Positions 24,021-32,131 of a stretch of 55,483 nt of DNA are shown in pieces. Made by a program: the position numbers and the translations under genes. The stretch spans positions 1 to 55,483 of the forward strand of contig NZ_CALUCS010000015.1 of NCBI RefSeq assembly GCF_943914615.1. The letters are read 5' to 3'. Numbering within the stretch: the first letter of the stretch is position 1; each line of letters opens with the position of its first letter. Below the pieces are notes generated by a model. That model worked only from the letters and a program-made list of their open reading frames with translations. It was not told the origin of the DNA and searched no databases. This DNA comes from an uncultured Corynebacterium sp. Its GTDB lineage: Bacteria; Actinomycetota; Actinomycetes; Mycobacteriales; Mycobacteriaceae.

Positions 24021-26930
24021 TTAGGCGCAGGTAGTCGTGGTCTTCTTCTTATGCTCTGCAGCCTGGGCCAGCGCCTCGTCGAAGGATTTCGCGTACTCCT
24101 GCGCGCCCTCGGGCATCGGGTGAACACCGTCTTCAAACAGCAGGTTCTGGTGGGACTGCGCGTGGCCGCACCAGTCTGCGATGTAGACGTTGTCGTGAGC
24201 CTTGGCAGCATCCAGCACTTCCTGGCGGGATTGCGCCATCCACTCTCGATCGCCGTAGGGCATGGCCATGAAGATCTGACGGTCGGGGCCGATGAGGTTA
24301 ATCATCTCCTCCAGCTGTCCCGGGAAGGCTGAGCCGTTGGTTCCGAAGCCAAGGAACACGTTCTTGCGCAGCTCGCCGGAAGCGTTCAGCTGTTGCAGCA
24401 CTTCCAAGCCGGCGGTGTAGTGGCGGGAAACGTCCGCATCGATGTAGATGCCCGGGTAGTTCGTGTTCAGTGCTTCGCTGGCTGCCAGCATCACAGAGTC
24501 ACCCACGGCGGTGATGTCCTTGCCCTGCACGGCCGCGGCCTTCTTCTCCTTCGGTGGCGGTGGAGTGGCCGGGGCGGGGGCTTTACCCTTGTTAGCCTCT
24601 TGGTTCATACGTTGTAGCTGGTCCAGTTCCTGTTCCAGTGCAGTCTTATCGTTGGAGTTCACCACTCCGTAGACCACGCCGCCGACACAGGCCACGACAA
24701 GCAGCGGTACGACGGGCCAAGCGACCTTCTTAAAGCCTTCGTTGATCTCCTGGAAGCTCGGGCGGGAGGCCCAGTAGTCCTTCCACGTCTGCTTGTAGCC
24801 ACGGCGGCGGAACGGGTTCTCCACGTGCTGGTAGGAAATCTCGGAGATCAGCAGCGCGATCGGCACCGCTGCCAATCCCAGAATCCACTTGTGATCCATG
24901 TGACCGTCGGCGTCAAAAAGAGCACGCAGAATCATGATGACCGGCCAGTGCCACAGGTACAAAGAGAACGAGCGTTGGCCGAGCCAGCGCATGACATTGG
25001 TGCGGAAGCCCCACGTCAACGGGCCGGTCTCGCGGATCACGCCCCAGATCATCAGCACGCCCAGCACGCTGGTTAGCAGCAGGCCACCCTGGTAGGTCAC
25101 CGCCAGGTCGTCGCCCATAAACAGAAGCTGGATGACGTAGCCGACAAGCGCTAGGGCACCGATCGCGCCCGCAACCCGGGCCTCAAACCTGCCTGCCGAC
25201 GGCCAGGAGTCCACTCGCGGATCGTTGCGCGTGGAGGTGACAGCCAGCGAGAGGAAAGCGCCGATGAGCAGGCCGAAAGCGTGCGTATCCGTGCCGTAGT
25301 AGACGCGCGTTGGATCCTCGCCAGGGGTGAAAAACAGCGCCATGGCCGCAGCGGAAAGCACCGCCAGCAGCGCCGTCACCAGCATCGGGACGCGGCGCGG
25401 ACTGCGGCGGAGCCGACGCTGGGTGAACACGAAAATCCCGAGCGTCACCAGCGGCCAGACGATGTAGAACTGCTCTTCGACCGCCAGTGACCAGTAGTGG
25501 GCGAAAACCTGGACCTCGTTTTCCGCGAAGTACGACTGGGAAGTGGCGATCTGCGTCCAGTTGTTGACGAAGAACAGTGTGCCCAGGAATTGCTCGCGGA
25601 TGCCCACGGCGATGTCCCCGCCTATGGCGGTGACGATTGCGGTGACAATAAACAGCGTGACCAGCGCGGCGGGAAGGATTCGGCGGAATCGCCTGATCCA
25701 GAAGTCTTTCAGGCTGATCGTGTTGTTTACTCGGTACTCGCGCACCAGCAGCGAGGTGATCAGAAATCCCGACAGGACGAAAAACAGGTCCACGCCCAGG
25801 TAGCCGCCGGGCAGAATATCGCCGAAGAAGTGGTAGATCACCACCGCGAGCACGGCGAGGCCACGCAGGCCATCTAGTCCCTTTACCTGGCGTAGGCGCG
25901 CACGGCGGTCTTTTTTGACCGTCTTGTTTTCCGGCGGGATCGCCAGCGCTTCCGGCACCTTGTGCTGCTGCGGTGCAGGTTGTGCCGTTGCCACCTGCTT
26001 TGGTTCGGGCTGTTTCTTTGGTTGTGACGCCGACTTCTCCGCCGCTGGCGGCACCGGCTTCGGCTCCGTCTTCGCGGCTGGCTTGGGCGCTTGCTCCGCA
26101 GCGGGCGCCTGTGTGGGCTTCGGTTTGGGTACAGGCTTTGCGGCTTGCTTGGGTGCCTGCTTTGCAGCTGGCGCCTGTTCAGCCTTCTGCTTTGAGATAG
26201 GCGCTGGCACTGGTTTCTGCTCGGCCTTCGGCCTTGCAGGCGGTGTGGTCTTTGCTGCGGGCGCCTTCTTGGGTGCAGGCTTGGCAACCTGCTTGGGCGC
26301 CGGCTTCGCGGCTGGAGCGGGCACCGGCTTTTGTTTCGCCTCCGTCTTCGCAGAGGGCGTCGCCTTCTTGGCAGCTGGCTTCGCGGCGGCCGCCTCCTTG
26401 ACAGCCGGGGTCTTTCGCGCTGCGCCAGGGACAGCACCTGGAGCGGGTGGTGCGCCTGCGCTACCAAGTTTGATGGCTGGAGCAGCCGCAGCTGGCCGGG
26501 CAGCCGCAGCCTGCTTGGGGCTAGTGCTTGTCTGCTTCTTGTCTGCTTTAGCGCCCTTCGCAGCCGTAGTCGACTCCTTGGGCGCCTGTGAGGCAGTGGA
26601 TGCCTTCGGTGGCTTCTGCTTCTGGGCAGTGGCCTTCGGTGACTTCGGAGCGGAGGGGGCCTTGGGGGCGCCAACTGCGGAGAGCTTGATTGGCGGTTGC
26701 GCGGGTTTCGCTGGAGCTGCCTTCTTTGGTTCCGGCTTGGCAGGTTCCGGTTTCTTTTTCTCGGAAGGCTTGGAAGCGGCAGACGGTTCGGAATTCGCAG
26801 ACGGCTTGAGAGGCACAGAAGGCCCGGAAGGCGCACCAGACTTCTGGCGTTTCTGCTGGTCGGGAGACGACTTCGCTGAACCTGTTCGAGCGTTACGAAC
26901 AGCGCGCAGTAGTCCAAAAACCTGCTTCAC
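24021..26930 (-). CDS. Acyltransferase-3/SGNH protein with long Lys/Ala/Pro-rich N-terminal tail
   Basis: A 969-residue membrane O-acyltransferase of the OafA/OatA type. Residues about 15-345 are low-complexity, rich in Lys, Ala and Pro, with repeated KPVPAP, EQAPA and KPAPK units. The acyltransferase-3 domain begins at about 348 (GLDGLRGLAVLAVVIYHF, with the conserved His), has FFVLSGFLITSLL and YWSLAVEEQFY, and ten or so helices to about 760. A Lys/Pro linker leads to an extracytoplasmic SGNH domain: VGDSVMLAA (nucleophile Ser), GFGTNGSA and DGVHP (Asp-His). One Cys follows in ADWCGH and another ends the protein (TCA), a possible disulfide. GTG 26930 follows GGGAGA. It should transfer an acyl group to a cell-envelope sugar or lipid; the acceptor is unknown. 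Confidence 0.88.
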   Translation of the reverse strand: MKQVFGLLRAVRNARTGSAKSSPDQQKRQKSGAPSGPSVPLKPSANSEPSAASKPSEKKKPEPAKPEPKKAAPAKPAQPPIKLSAVGAPKAPSAPKSPKATAQKQKPPKASTASQAPKESTTAAKGAKADKKQTSTSPKQAAAARPAAAAPAIKLGSAGAPPAPGAVPGAARKTPAVKEAAAAKPAAKKATPSAKTEAKQKPVPAPAAKPAPKQVAKPAPKKAPAAKTTPPARPKAEQKPVPAPISKQKAEQAPAAKQAPKQAAKPVPKPKPTQAPAAEQAPKPAAKTEPKPVPPAAEKSASQPKKQPEPKQVATAQPAPQQHKVPEALAIPPENKTVKKDRRARLRQVKGLDGLRGLAVLAVVIYHFFGDILPGGYLGVDLFFVLSGFLITSLLVREYRVNNTISLKDFWIRRFRRILPAALVTLFIVTAIVTAIGGDIAVGIREQFLGTLFFVNNWTQIATSQSYFAENEVQVFAHYWSLAVEEQFYIVWPLVTLGIFVFTQRRLRRSPRRVPMLVTALLAVLSAAAMALFFTPGEDPTRVYYGTDTHAFGLLIGAFLSLAVTSTRNDPRVDSWPSAGRFEARVAGAIGALALVGYVIQLLFMGDDLAVTYQGGLLLTSVLGVLMIWGVIRETGPLTWGFRTNVMRWLGQRSFSLYLWHWPVIMILRALFDADGHMDHKWILGLAAVPIALLISEISYQHVENPFRRRGYKQTWKDYWASRPSFQEINEGFKKVAWPVVPLLVVACVGGVVYGVVNSNDKTALEQELDQLQRMNQEANKGKAPAPATPPPPKEKKAAAVQGKDITAVGDSVMLAASEALNTNYPGIYIDADVSRHYTAGLEVLQQLNASGELRKNVFLGFGTNGSAFPGQLEEMINLIGPDRQIFMAMPYGDREWMAQSRQEVLDAAKAHDNVYIADWCGHAQSHQNLLFEDGVHPMPEGAQEYAKSFDEALAQAAEHKKKTTTTCA

Positions 26931-27044
26931 TTTGCATCTCCCAAAGGCAAGATCGAGTGCATTGATTCAACAATACTAACGCTAGGTTGCTCGAAAACCC
27001 GCGAGTATTCTCGTTACTGCGCGCTACCTGCACCGCAGCATTTA

Positions 27045-27779
27045 TTAGTGCTTGCGTGTGTGGATATCGTTACGCGCAATGTCTGTGCCATTGTTCACGA
27101 TGAGCGTCACTGAGTCCACCGAATCTTGAAGCGTGTTCTCCATCCATCCGCTCTCCGGGTCGATGTCCGCATCCTCGAACGGACTCAAAACGAAATCAAT
27201 CACCGACGTTCCCTTGGGCGGGCGGCCGATGCCCATGCGGACGCGCACGTAGCGCTGGGTGCCCAGCTCGGCAGTCATTGAGCGCAGCCCATTGTGGCCA
27301 CCCTCGCCGCCTTTATCCTTGATGCGCACCTGACCGGTGGCGATGTCCAGCTCGTCGTGGCAGACAATGACTCGCTCTGCCGGCAGGCTCAAAGCGGAAG
27401 CCAGCGGCCCCACCGCTTCACCAGAGTTATTCATGTACGTCGTAGAGCGCAGTAGCAGCACGGGGGTTTCTTCCACCGTGATCAACGCCGCATGAGCCTT
27501 CTGGCTCTCCACCGGCAGCCACTGCGCCTCATACCGCTCAACCAGGCGATCAATCGGCCAATAGCCGATGTTGTGCCGGGTTTCCGCGTACTTGGCGCCG
27601 GGATTACCTAGTCCGATCACAATCCATTCAGGGGCGAACTCTTGCAGCTGCTCGACGGTGAACTTCGCACGCTTCGCAGACTTAGCTGGCTTAGCACCAG
27701 CACTTTTAACTACAGGCCCCTGCGACGCGGAGTTCTTGCGGAAAACGGAAAATAAAGATTGGAGGAAAGACACAGCCAC
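27045..27779 (-). CDS. pth: Peptidyl-tRNA hydrolase paralogue with N-terminal extension
   Basis: Hydrolyses peptidyl-tRNA released from stalled ribosomes. 244 residues, about 50 more than usual, because a basic extension (SVFRKNSASQG...KSAGAKPAKSAKRAK) precedes the catalytic domain, which begins WIVIGLGNPG. Catalytic residues are present: Asn of GLGNPG, His of TRHNIGY, Asp of CHDELDIATG, and the GGHNGLRS loop. The C terminus runs normally to VLSPFEDADI and beyond. It starts at GTG 27779, which overlaps the stop of the upstream pth by 1 nt (GTG 27773 is an alternative). With two intact copies, redundancy or different substrate preference is possible. The extension might bind RNA, which is inference. 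Confidence 0.93.
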   Translation of the reverse strand: MAVSFLQSLFSVFRKNSASQGPVVKSAGAKPAKSAKRAKFTVEQLQEFAPEWIVIGLGNPGAKYAETRHNIGYWPIDRLVERYEAQWLPVESQKAHAALITVEETPVLLLRSTTYMNNSGEAVGPLASALSLPAERVIVCHDELDIATGQVRIKDKGGEGGHNGLRSMTAELGTQRYVRVRMGIGRPPKGTSVIDFVLSPFEDADIDPESGWMENTLQDSVDSVTLIVNNGTDIARNDIHTRKH

Positions 27780-28360
27780 TAGTTTCCCACACCGAGGGTG
27801 CGCTCAACCTCGTCGGCTGCGTCAGCGCACATGATCGCCACATCCGCCGCCTCCGACTTGGGGAAGGGCTTCAACACATAGGCCGCCGGATCCATGCGTC
27901 CGGGTGGCCGCCCAATGCCGCACGACAGGCGCCAGTAGTCCTTCGTGCCCAGGGACTTCGTGATGGACTTCAACCCGTTATGCCCCTTGTCTCCACCGGA
28001 CTGCCGCAACTTCACCGCCCCCGGATCGCCCTCGAGGTCGTCGTAGGCGACGATGATGTTACCCGCCGGGATCTTGAAAAACGCCGCCAGCTGCTGCACC
28101 GGCCCGCCCGACACATTCATGTATGTCCGTGGCTGCGCCAAAACTACCTTGCGCCCCGCGATCGTCACCTCGGCGATGTCAGTGTTCGTCTTCTTGTGGG
28201 TATTCAGGCTGGCCGCTGGTACTTGCCGGTCCAGCAGTTCGCCGATCACCATTCGCCCAACGTTGTGCCTGGTGTTGGCGTATTTATCGCCGGGGTTGCC
28301 CAGTCCGACGATCAGCCACGTATCGCTGTTGGTGTGTTGTTTCTTATTTTGTGACGCCAC
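27779..28360 (-). CDS. pth: Peptidyl-tRNA hydrolase
   Basis: The standard-length Pth (193 residues). Catalytic elements: WLIVGLGNPGDKY, His in TRHNVGRMV, Asp in AYDDLEGDPGAVKLR, and GGDKGHNGLKS, all in the usual order. A short polar N terminus (ASQNKKQHTNSDT) precedes the domain. The GTG start at 28360 has GGGAGAC just upstream. It lies directly before the second pth (1-nt overlap) and after rplY, the same neighbourhood as in Mycobacterium (pth-rplY-prs-glmU), where only one pth exists. Corynebacteria are known to carry tandem pth copies. Of the two this one is closer in length and layout to the housekeeping form. Confidence 0.95.
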   Translation of the reverse strand: MASQNKKQHTNSDTWLIVGLGNPGDKYANTRHNVGRMVIGELLDRQVPAASLNTHKKTNTDIAEVTIAGRKVVLAQPRTYMNVSGGPVQQLAAFFKIPAGNIIVAYDDLEGDPGAVKLRQSGGDKGHNGLKSITKSLGTKDYWRLSCGIGRPPGRMDPAAYVLKPFPKSEAADVAIMCADAADEVERTLGVGN

Positions 28361-28458
28361 CGTCTCCCAGCCCTCTCTCTAGCTCACTGACGGTCATTGT
28401 ACTGTCCACCCCGGACAGCCCCCGCGGCCGTGGGGTGGCGTCAATAAAACAGAGCAAC

Positions 28459-28502
28459 AAAAAAGGAGCCACCCGGTGCGAGAATTGCACGCGGTGTGGC
28501 CC
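28459..28502 (-). terminator. Rho-independent terminator after rplY
   Basis: On the minus strand GGGCCAC...GTGGCTC forms the base of a long, imperfect GC-rich stem (plus 28465-28502) with GTGC/GCAC at the top, followed by TTTTTT (plus 28464-28459). It lies 15 nt after the rplY stop and separates it from the pth pair. Confidence 0.7.
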
Positions 28503-28517
28503 AGTGGGGGGAGTGGA

Positions 28518-29162
28518 TTACTCCTCGGACTCGCCCTCTGCGGACTCGCCCTCGGCTGCCTCGGCAGCCTCGCCCTCGGCGCCTTCGCCCTCCTCGTCCG
28601 GCTCCGGCAGTTCCTCTTCCTCCGGCTCCACGACGTTGATGATCAGGGTGTCTTCCTCGGAGACCAGGGATGCGTTGCCCGGCATCTGCAGGTCGCCGGC
28701 CAGAACCTGGTCGCCGATTTCCTTGCCCTCGATGTCGACGGTGATCTCTTCCGGAATGTTCAGAACGTCGGCCAGGATGGTGATGACATCTGCCTCCTGG
28801 GTGACCAGGGCGCCCGGAGCAGGCTGACCGGTGAAGATAACCGGAACGTCAACCTCAACCTTCTCGCCGCGCTTAACGTTCAGCAGGTCAGCGTGGTCCA
28901 CGTCCAGGGTCAGCACGTTCTGATCCACAGCCTTGATCATGACCAGGTGGTCCTGGCCCTCGATCTCCAGCTCCAGAACAGCGTTCACGCCCTCGTTACG
29001 CAGGATGGCCTGGAACTCCAGGATGTCCACGTGAACGTGCATCGGGTCCAGCTTGTTGCCGTAGACAACAGCCGGAACGCGGAAGTCACGACGCAGGCGG
29101 CGGGAAGCTCCCTTGCCGAACTCGGTACGCAGCTCGCCCTTCAGGCGGGTAATGTCAGCCAT
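28518..29162 (-). CDS. rplY: 50S ribosomal protein L25, CTC form
   Basis: Binds 5S rRNA in the large subunit. 214 residues, the general-stress (CTC) version with an N-terminal L25 domain (ITRLKGELRTEFGKGASRRLR, about 1-92) and a C-terminal TL5 domain (about 98-180). The last 35 residues are almost all Glu with Ala and Gly (PEPDEEGEGAEGEAAEAAEG), a very acidic tail common in actinobacterial homologues. The start is ATG 29162: AAGGAG is correctly spaced upstream, and the in-frame start at 29177 would precede this Shine-Dalgarno sequence. It has its own promoter region in the 280-nt gap before prs and a strong terminator behind it. Confidence 0.95.
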   Translation of the reverse strand: MADITRLKGELRTEFGKGASRRLRRDFRVPAVVYGNKLDPMHVHVDILEFQAILRNEGVNAVLELEIEGQDHLVMIKAVDQNVLTLDVDHADLLNVKRGEKVEVDVPVIFTGQPAPGALVTQEADVITILADVLNIPEEITVDIEGKEIGDQVLAGDLQMPGNASLVSEEDTLIINVVEPEEEELPEPDEEGEGAEGEAAEAAEGESAEGESEE

Positions 29163-29230
29163 GATTTTCTCCTTCAATTTTTGTGCTTCAGATGTGCTCT
29201 GAATCGCTCTTGCGTTTCAACCGCGGACAT

Positions 29231-29255
29231 AAAAAATGCCGCGATATCTCGCGGC
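29231..29255 (-). terminator. Rho-independent terminator between prs and rplY
   Basis: Minus strand: stem GCCGCGA/TCGCGGC (plus 29249-29255 with 29238-29244, 4-nt loop), then A and TTTTTT (plus 29236-29231). It lies 188 nt after the prs stop and upstream of rplY, so it ends glmU-prs transcripts. The remaining gap sequence (29256-29442) shows no ORF. Confidence 0.75.
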
Positions 29256-29442
29256 GTGTATGCATCCCACAGTTTTATTGGTCACGCACCCGCACGCGAG
29301 CGGTCTCGCTTTGAAAGGTTACGTCACACAAAAAGAAGGGGGAGTGTGCTTTTCGCGCCGATAACGGCCAAATTCTGGGTAAGAATTCAGCCCTCGCCGA
29401 GATTCGAAAGTATGTTAGCACACCCCCAACCGGGGATTAAAA

Positions 29443-30414
29443 CTACTCAAACAGTGTGGTCACGGAGCCATTCTCGAAGATCTCGTGAATGGTCTTGGCC
29501 ACCAGCGGGGCAATCGGCAGAACCGTCAGGTTGTCCCAGCCCTCGGTGGTCTGCGGCAGAGTATCGGTGGTGATGATCTCGCGGGCGCCGCAGCTGCTCA
29601 GACGCTCGCGGGCCGGACCGCTGAACACGCCGTGGGTGGTGGCGATGATCACGTCGCCCGCGCCTGCTTCGCGCAGTACGCCGACGGCGCCGGCGATAGT
29701 TCCACCGGTATCGATCATGTCATCCAGCAGCACGCAGGTACGGCCCTTCACGTCACCAACCACGCGGTTGGCGGTGACCTTGTTGGCCACGTCCACGTCG
29801 CGGGTCTTGTGGATGAACGCCAGCGGGGCATCGCCCAGCACATTGGCCCACTTTTCGGCTACCTTCACGCGGCCAGCGTCGGGGGAGACCACGCAGATGT
29901 TGTCCAGGTTGTATTTGGCCTTCACGTAGTCAGTCAGGATCGGCATGGCGTGCATGTGATCCACCGGGCCGTCGAAGAAGCCCTGGATCTGATCCGTGTG
30001 CAGATCGACGGAGACAATGCGGTCCGCGCCGGCGGTCTTCAGCAAGTCGGCAACCAGGCGGGCGGAGATCGGCTCGCGGCCGCGGTGCTTCTTGTCCTGG
30101 CGAGCGTAGGGGTAGAACGGCAGGATCGCGGTGATGCGCTTGGCGGAGCCACGCTTCAGAGCATCGATCATGATCAGCTGTTCCATCAGCCAATCATTCA
30201 GCGGCTGCGGGTGGGACTGCAGTACGAAGGCATCGGAACCACGAACGGACTCTTCGAAGCGGACGAAGATCTCGCCGTTAGCGAAGTCGCGGGCGGTGGT
30301 CGGAGTAACCTCGATGCCCAGTTCGCGGGCAACAGCCTCCCCCAAATCCGGATGAGCCCTACCGCTAAACAGCATCAGGTTCTTTTGATTGTCGATCCAG
30401 TGGGTGGTGGACAC
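29443..30414 (-). CDS. prs: Ribose-phosphate pyrophosphokinase
   Basis: Makes PRPP from ribose 5-phosphate and ATP for purine, pyrimidine, His, Trp, NAD and (in actinobacteria) decaprenyl-phosphoarabinose synthesis. 323 residues, the usual length. Class I features: FANGEIFVRFEESVRG near the N terminus, the flexible catalytic loop with YARQDKKHRGREPISA, VDLHTDQIQGFFDGPVDH, and the PRPP motif VLLDDMIDTGGT. GTG 30414 is the start. glmU lies 111 nt upstream on the same strand, as in Mycobacterium (prsA-glmU), so one transcript is likely. No regulatory signal is evident in the gap apart from a small CCCTA/TAGGG hairpin. Confidence 0.97.
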   Translation of the reverse strand: MSTTHWIDNQKNLMLFSGRAHPDLGEAVARELGIEVTPTTARDFANGEIFVRFEESVRGSDAFVLQSHPQPLNDWLMEQLIMIDALKRGSAKRITAILPFYPYARQDKKHRGREPISARLVADLLKTAGADRIVSVDLHTDQIQGFFDGPVDHMHAMPILTDYVKAKYNLDNICVVSPDAGRVKVAEKWANVLGDAPLAFIHKTRDVDVANKVTANRVVGDVKGRTCVLLDDMIDTGGTIAGAVGVLREAGAGDVIIATTHGVFSGPARERLSSCGAREIITTDTLPQTTEGWDNLTVLPIAPLVAKTIHEIFENGSVTTLFE

Positions 30415-30525
30415 TTGTGCTTTAACCTTCCGGTCGAAGAGCTGGACTATTCACTTTTACTAAGGCGCTCCCTATTTTAGGGCGAGCCCAGAGATATCAA
30501 CAAAAACCAGCGTAGCTTCCGTTTT

Positions 30526-32043
30526 CTACTTCTGGTCCGCCTGCGGTGTGGAAGCGGGGGAACCGCCTTCCGACACACGCTTGGCTGCGGCCTCGCCGGC
30601 CTCCGCCGCCGGGGTTCCGGGGCGCTTCTTAGCCACCCAGCCCTCGACGTTGCGCTGCTTGCCGCCGGATACCACCAGCGCGCCCGGTGGCACGTCTTCC
30701 TTGATGACGGTACCGGCGCCGGAGTAGGCACCATCGCCCACGACGACCGGGGCGATGAACATCGAATCGGATCCGGTGCGCACGTGGGAGCCCACGGTGG
30801 TGTGGTGCTTGTTCACACCGTCGTAGTTCACGAACACGCTGGAGGCACCGATGTTGGAGTACTCGCCGATCGTCGCGTCGCCGACGTAGGTCAGGTGCGG
30901 GACCTTCGAGCCACGCCCGATGTTCGCCTTCTTCGCCTCGACGAAGCCGCCGAGCTTGCCCTCTTCGCCCAGGATCGTGCCGGGGCGGATGTAGGTGAAG
31001 GGGCCTACCTCGGCGCGCGGGCCGATGGTGGAATCGAAGCCGTGGGTGCGCACAACGTGTGCGCCTTCGCCGACCGTGACATTTTCCAGCGTGGTATCCG
31101 GTCCGATCTGCGCGTTATCGCCGATGGTGGTGGTGCCCAGTAGCTGCGTTCCCGGCAGGATGGTGACATCCTGGCCTACCTGCACATCCACGTCGATCCA
31201 GGTTGTCGTCGGATCCACGATGGTGGCTCCACCCCGCATTGCGGCGGTCACGGTGCGGCGGTTGAGTTCGGCGCCCGCGGCGGCAAGCTGTACTCGGTCG
31301 TTGACGCCCGCAAGTTCCGCCGCGTCGGCGGCAATGTGGGCGCGCACGGGGTGACCCGCCCGGCGGGCGATGCTCAGCACGTCCGTCAGATACAGCTCGC
31401 CCTGGGCGTTATCCGTGTTCAACTGCGCCAGGCCATCGCGCAGGATGGCCGCGTCGAAGGCGAATACGCCGGAGTTGACCTCGGTGATTGCCTTCTGCTT
31501 CTCCGTCGCGTCCTTTTCTTCCACGATGGCAGTGACCATGCCGTCGTTCGTGCGCAGGATGCGGCCGTAGCCGGTGGGGTTGTCCTGGTTGACAGACAGC
31601 ACGGTCACGCTCGCGCCGTCGTGGGTGGCCGTCAATTCCTGCAGGGTCTCCGGGGACAGCAATGGCACGTCCGCGTTGGTTACGACAACAGTGCCCTCGA
31701 AGCCCTCCAGCTCCTCCATTGCGCACTGCACGGCATGGCCGGTGCCGTTCTGCTGCTCCTGGATCGCAGTATCGATGCTGCGCCCCAGCTGCTCGGCCAC
31801 CTCTGCCACCGCCGGGCCGACCTGCTCGCGCCCGTGGCCAATAACAGCCACGATGCGGGCGGGGTCGATGCCGGCGGCAGCGTGCAGGCTGTGGGAAAGC
31901 AGGGTGCGCCCGCCGATTGAGTGCAGGGTCTTTTGGGTTGCGGACTTCATCCGCGTGCCCGCCCCTGCGGCCAGTACGATCACTGCCACAGGCTTGTCTT
32001 GGGCCTTTGGTTGAGCTTCGGGGTTCTGAGCAGCATCAGTCAC
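30526..32043 (-). CDS. glmU: Bifunctional UDP-GlcNAc pyrophosphorylase / GlcN-1-P acetyltransferase
   Basis: Acetylates glucosamine 1-phosphate and then joins it to UTP, giving UDP-N-acetylglucosamine for peptidoglycan. 505 residues. The N-terminal nucleotidyltransferase domain (about 18-245) carries the LAAGAGTRMKS signature, GTGHAVQCA and a VTNADVPLL acidic site. The C-terminal left-handed beta helix (about 265-460) shows hexapeptide repeats and ends with the acetyl-CoA site around YSGAGTVIKEDVPPGAL. Both termini have extra Ala/Pro/Glu-rich stretches (about 17 and 40 residues), as in other actinobacterial GlmU. The start is GTG 32043. It is followed by prs. Confidence 0.97.
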   Translation of the reverse strand: MTDAAQNPEAQPKAQDKPVAVIVLAAGAGTRMKSATQKTLHSIGGRTLLSHSLHAAAGIDPARIVAVIGHGREQVGPAVAEVAEQLGRSIDTAIQEQQNGTGHAVQCAMEELEGFEGTVVVTNADVPLLSPETLQELTATHDGASVTVLSVNQDNPTGYGRILRTNDGMVTAIVEEKDATEKQKAITEVNSGVFAFDAAILRDGLAQLNTDNAQGELYLTDVLSIARRAGHPVRAHIAADAAELAGVNDRVQLAAAGAELNRRTVTAAMRGGATIVDPTTTWIDVDVQVGQDVTILPGTQLLGTTTIGDNAQIGPDTTLENVTVGEGAHVVRTHGFDSTIGPRAEVGPFTYIRPGTILGEEGKLGGFVEAKKANIGRGSKVPHLTYVGDATIGEYSNIGASSVFVNYDGVNKHHTTVGSHVRTGSDSMFIAPVVVGDGAYSGAGTVIKEDVPPGALVVSGGKQRNVEGWVAKKRPGTPAAEAGEAAAKRVSEGGSPASTPQADQK

Positions 32044-32131
32044 GTTGTTGGCATTCCTTACTTCCGGTTAAAAGCGAATACCAGCATAGCGCCGCTTGAC
32101 CGCCGGGTCGGGGAGGGGCGCCCGCGGGCGT

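Noticed and set aside
24021..26930. Gene fusion of a histone-like AKP protein with an acyltransferase by frameshift or assembly error
   Set aside because: The frame is continuous, starts with a Shine-Dalgarno sequence and shows no stop or duplicated junction, so a natural extension is more likely.
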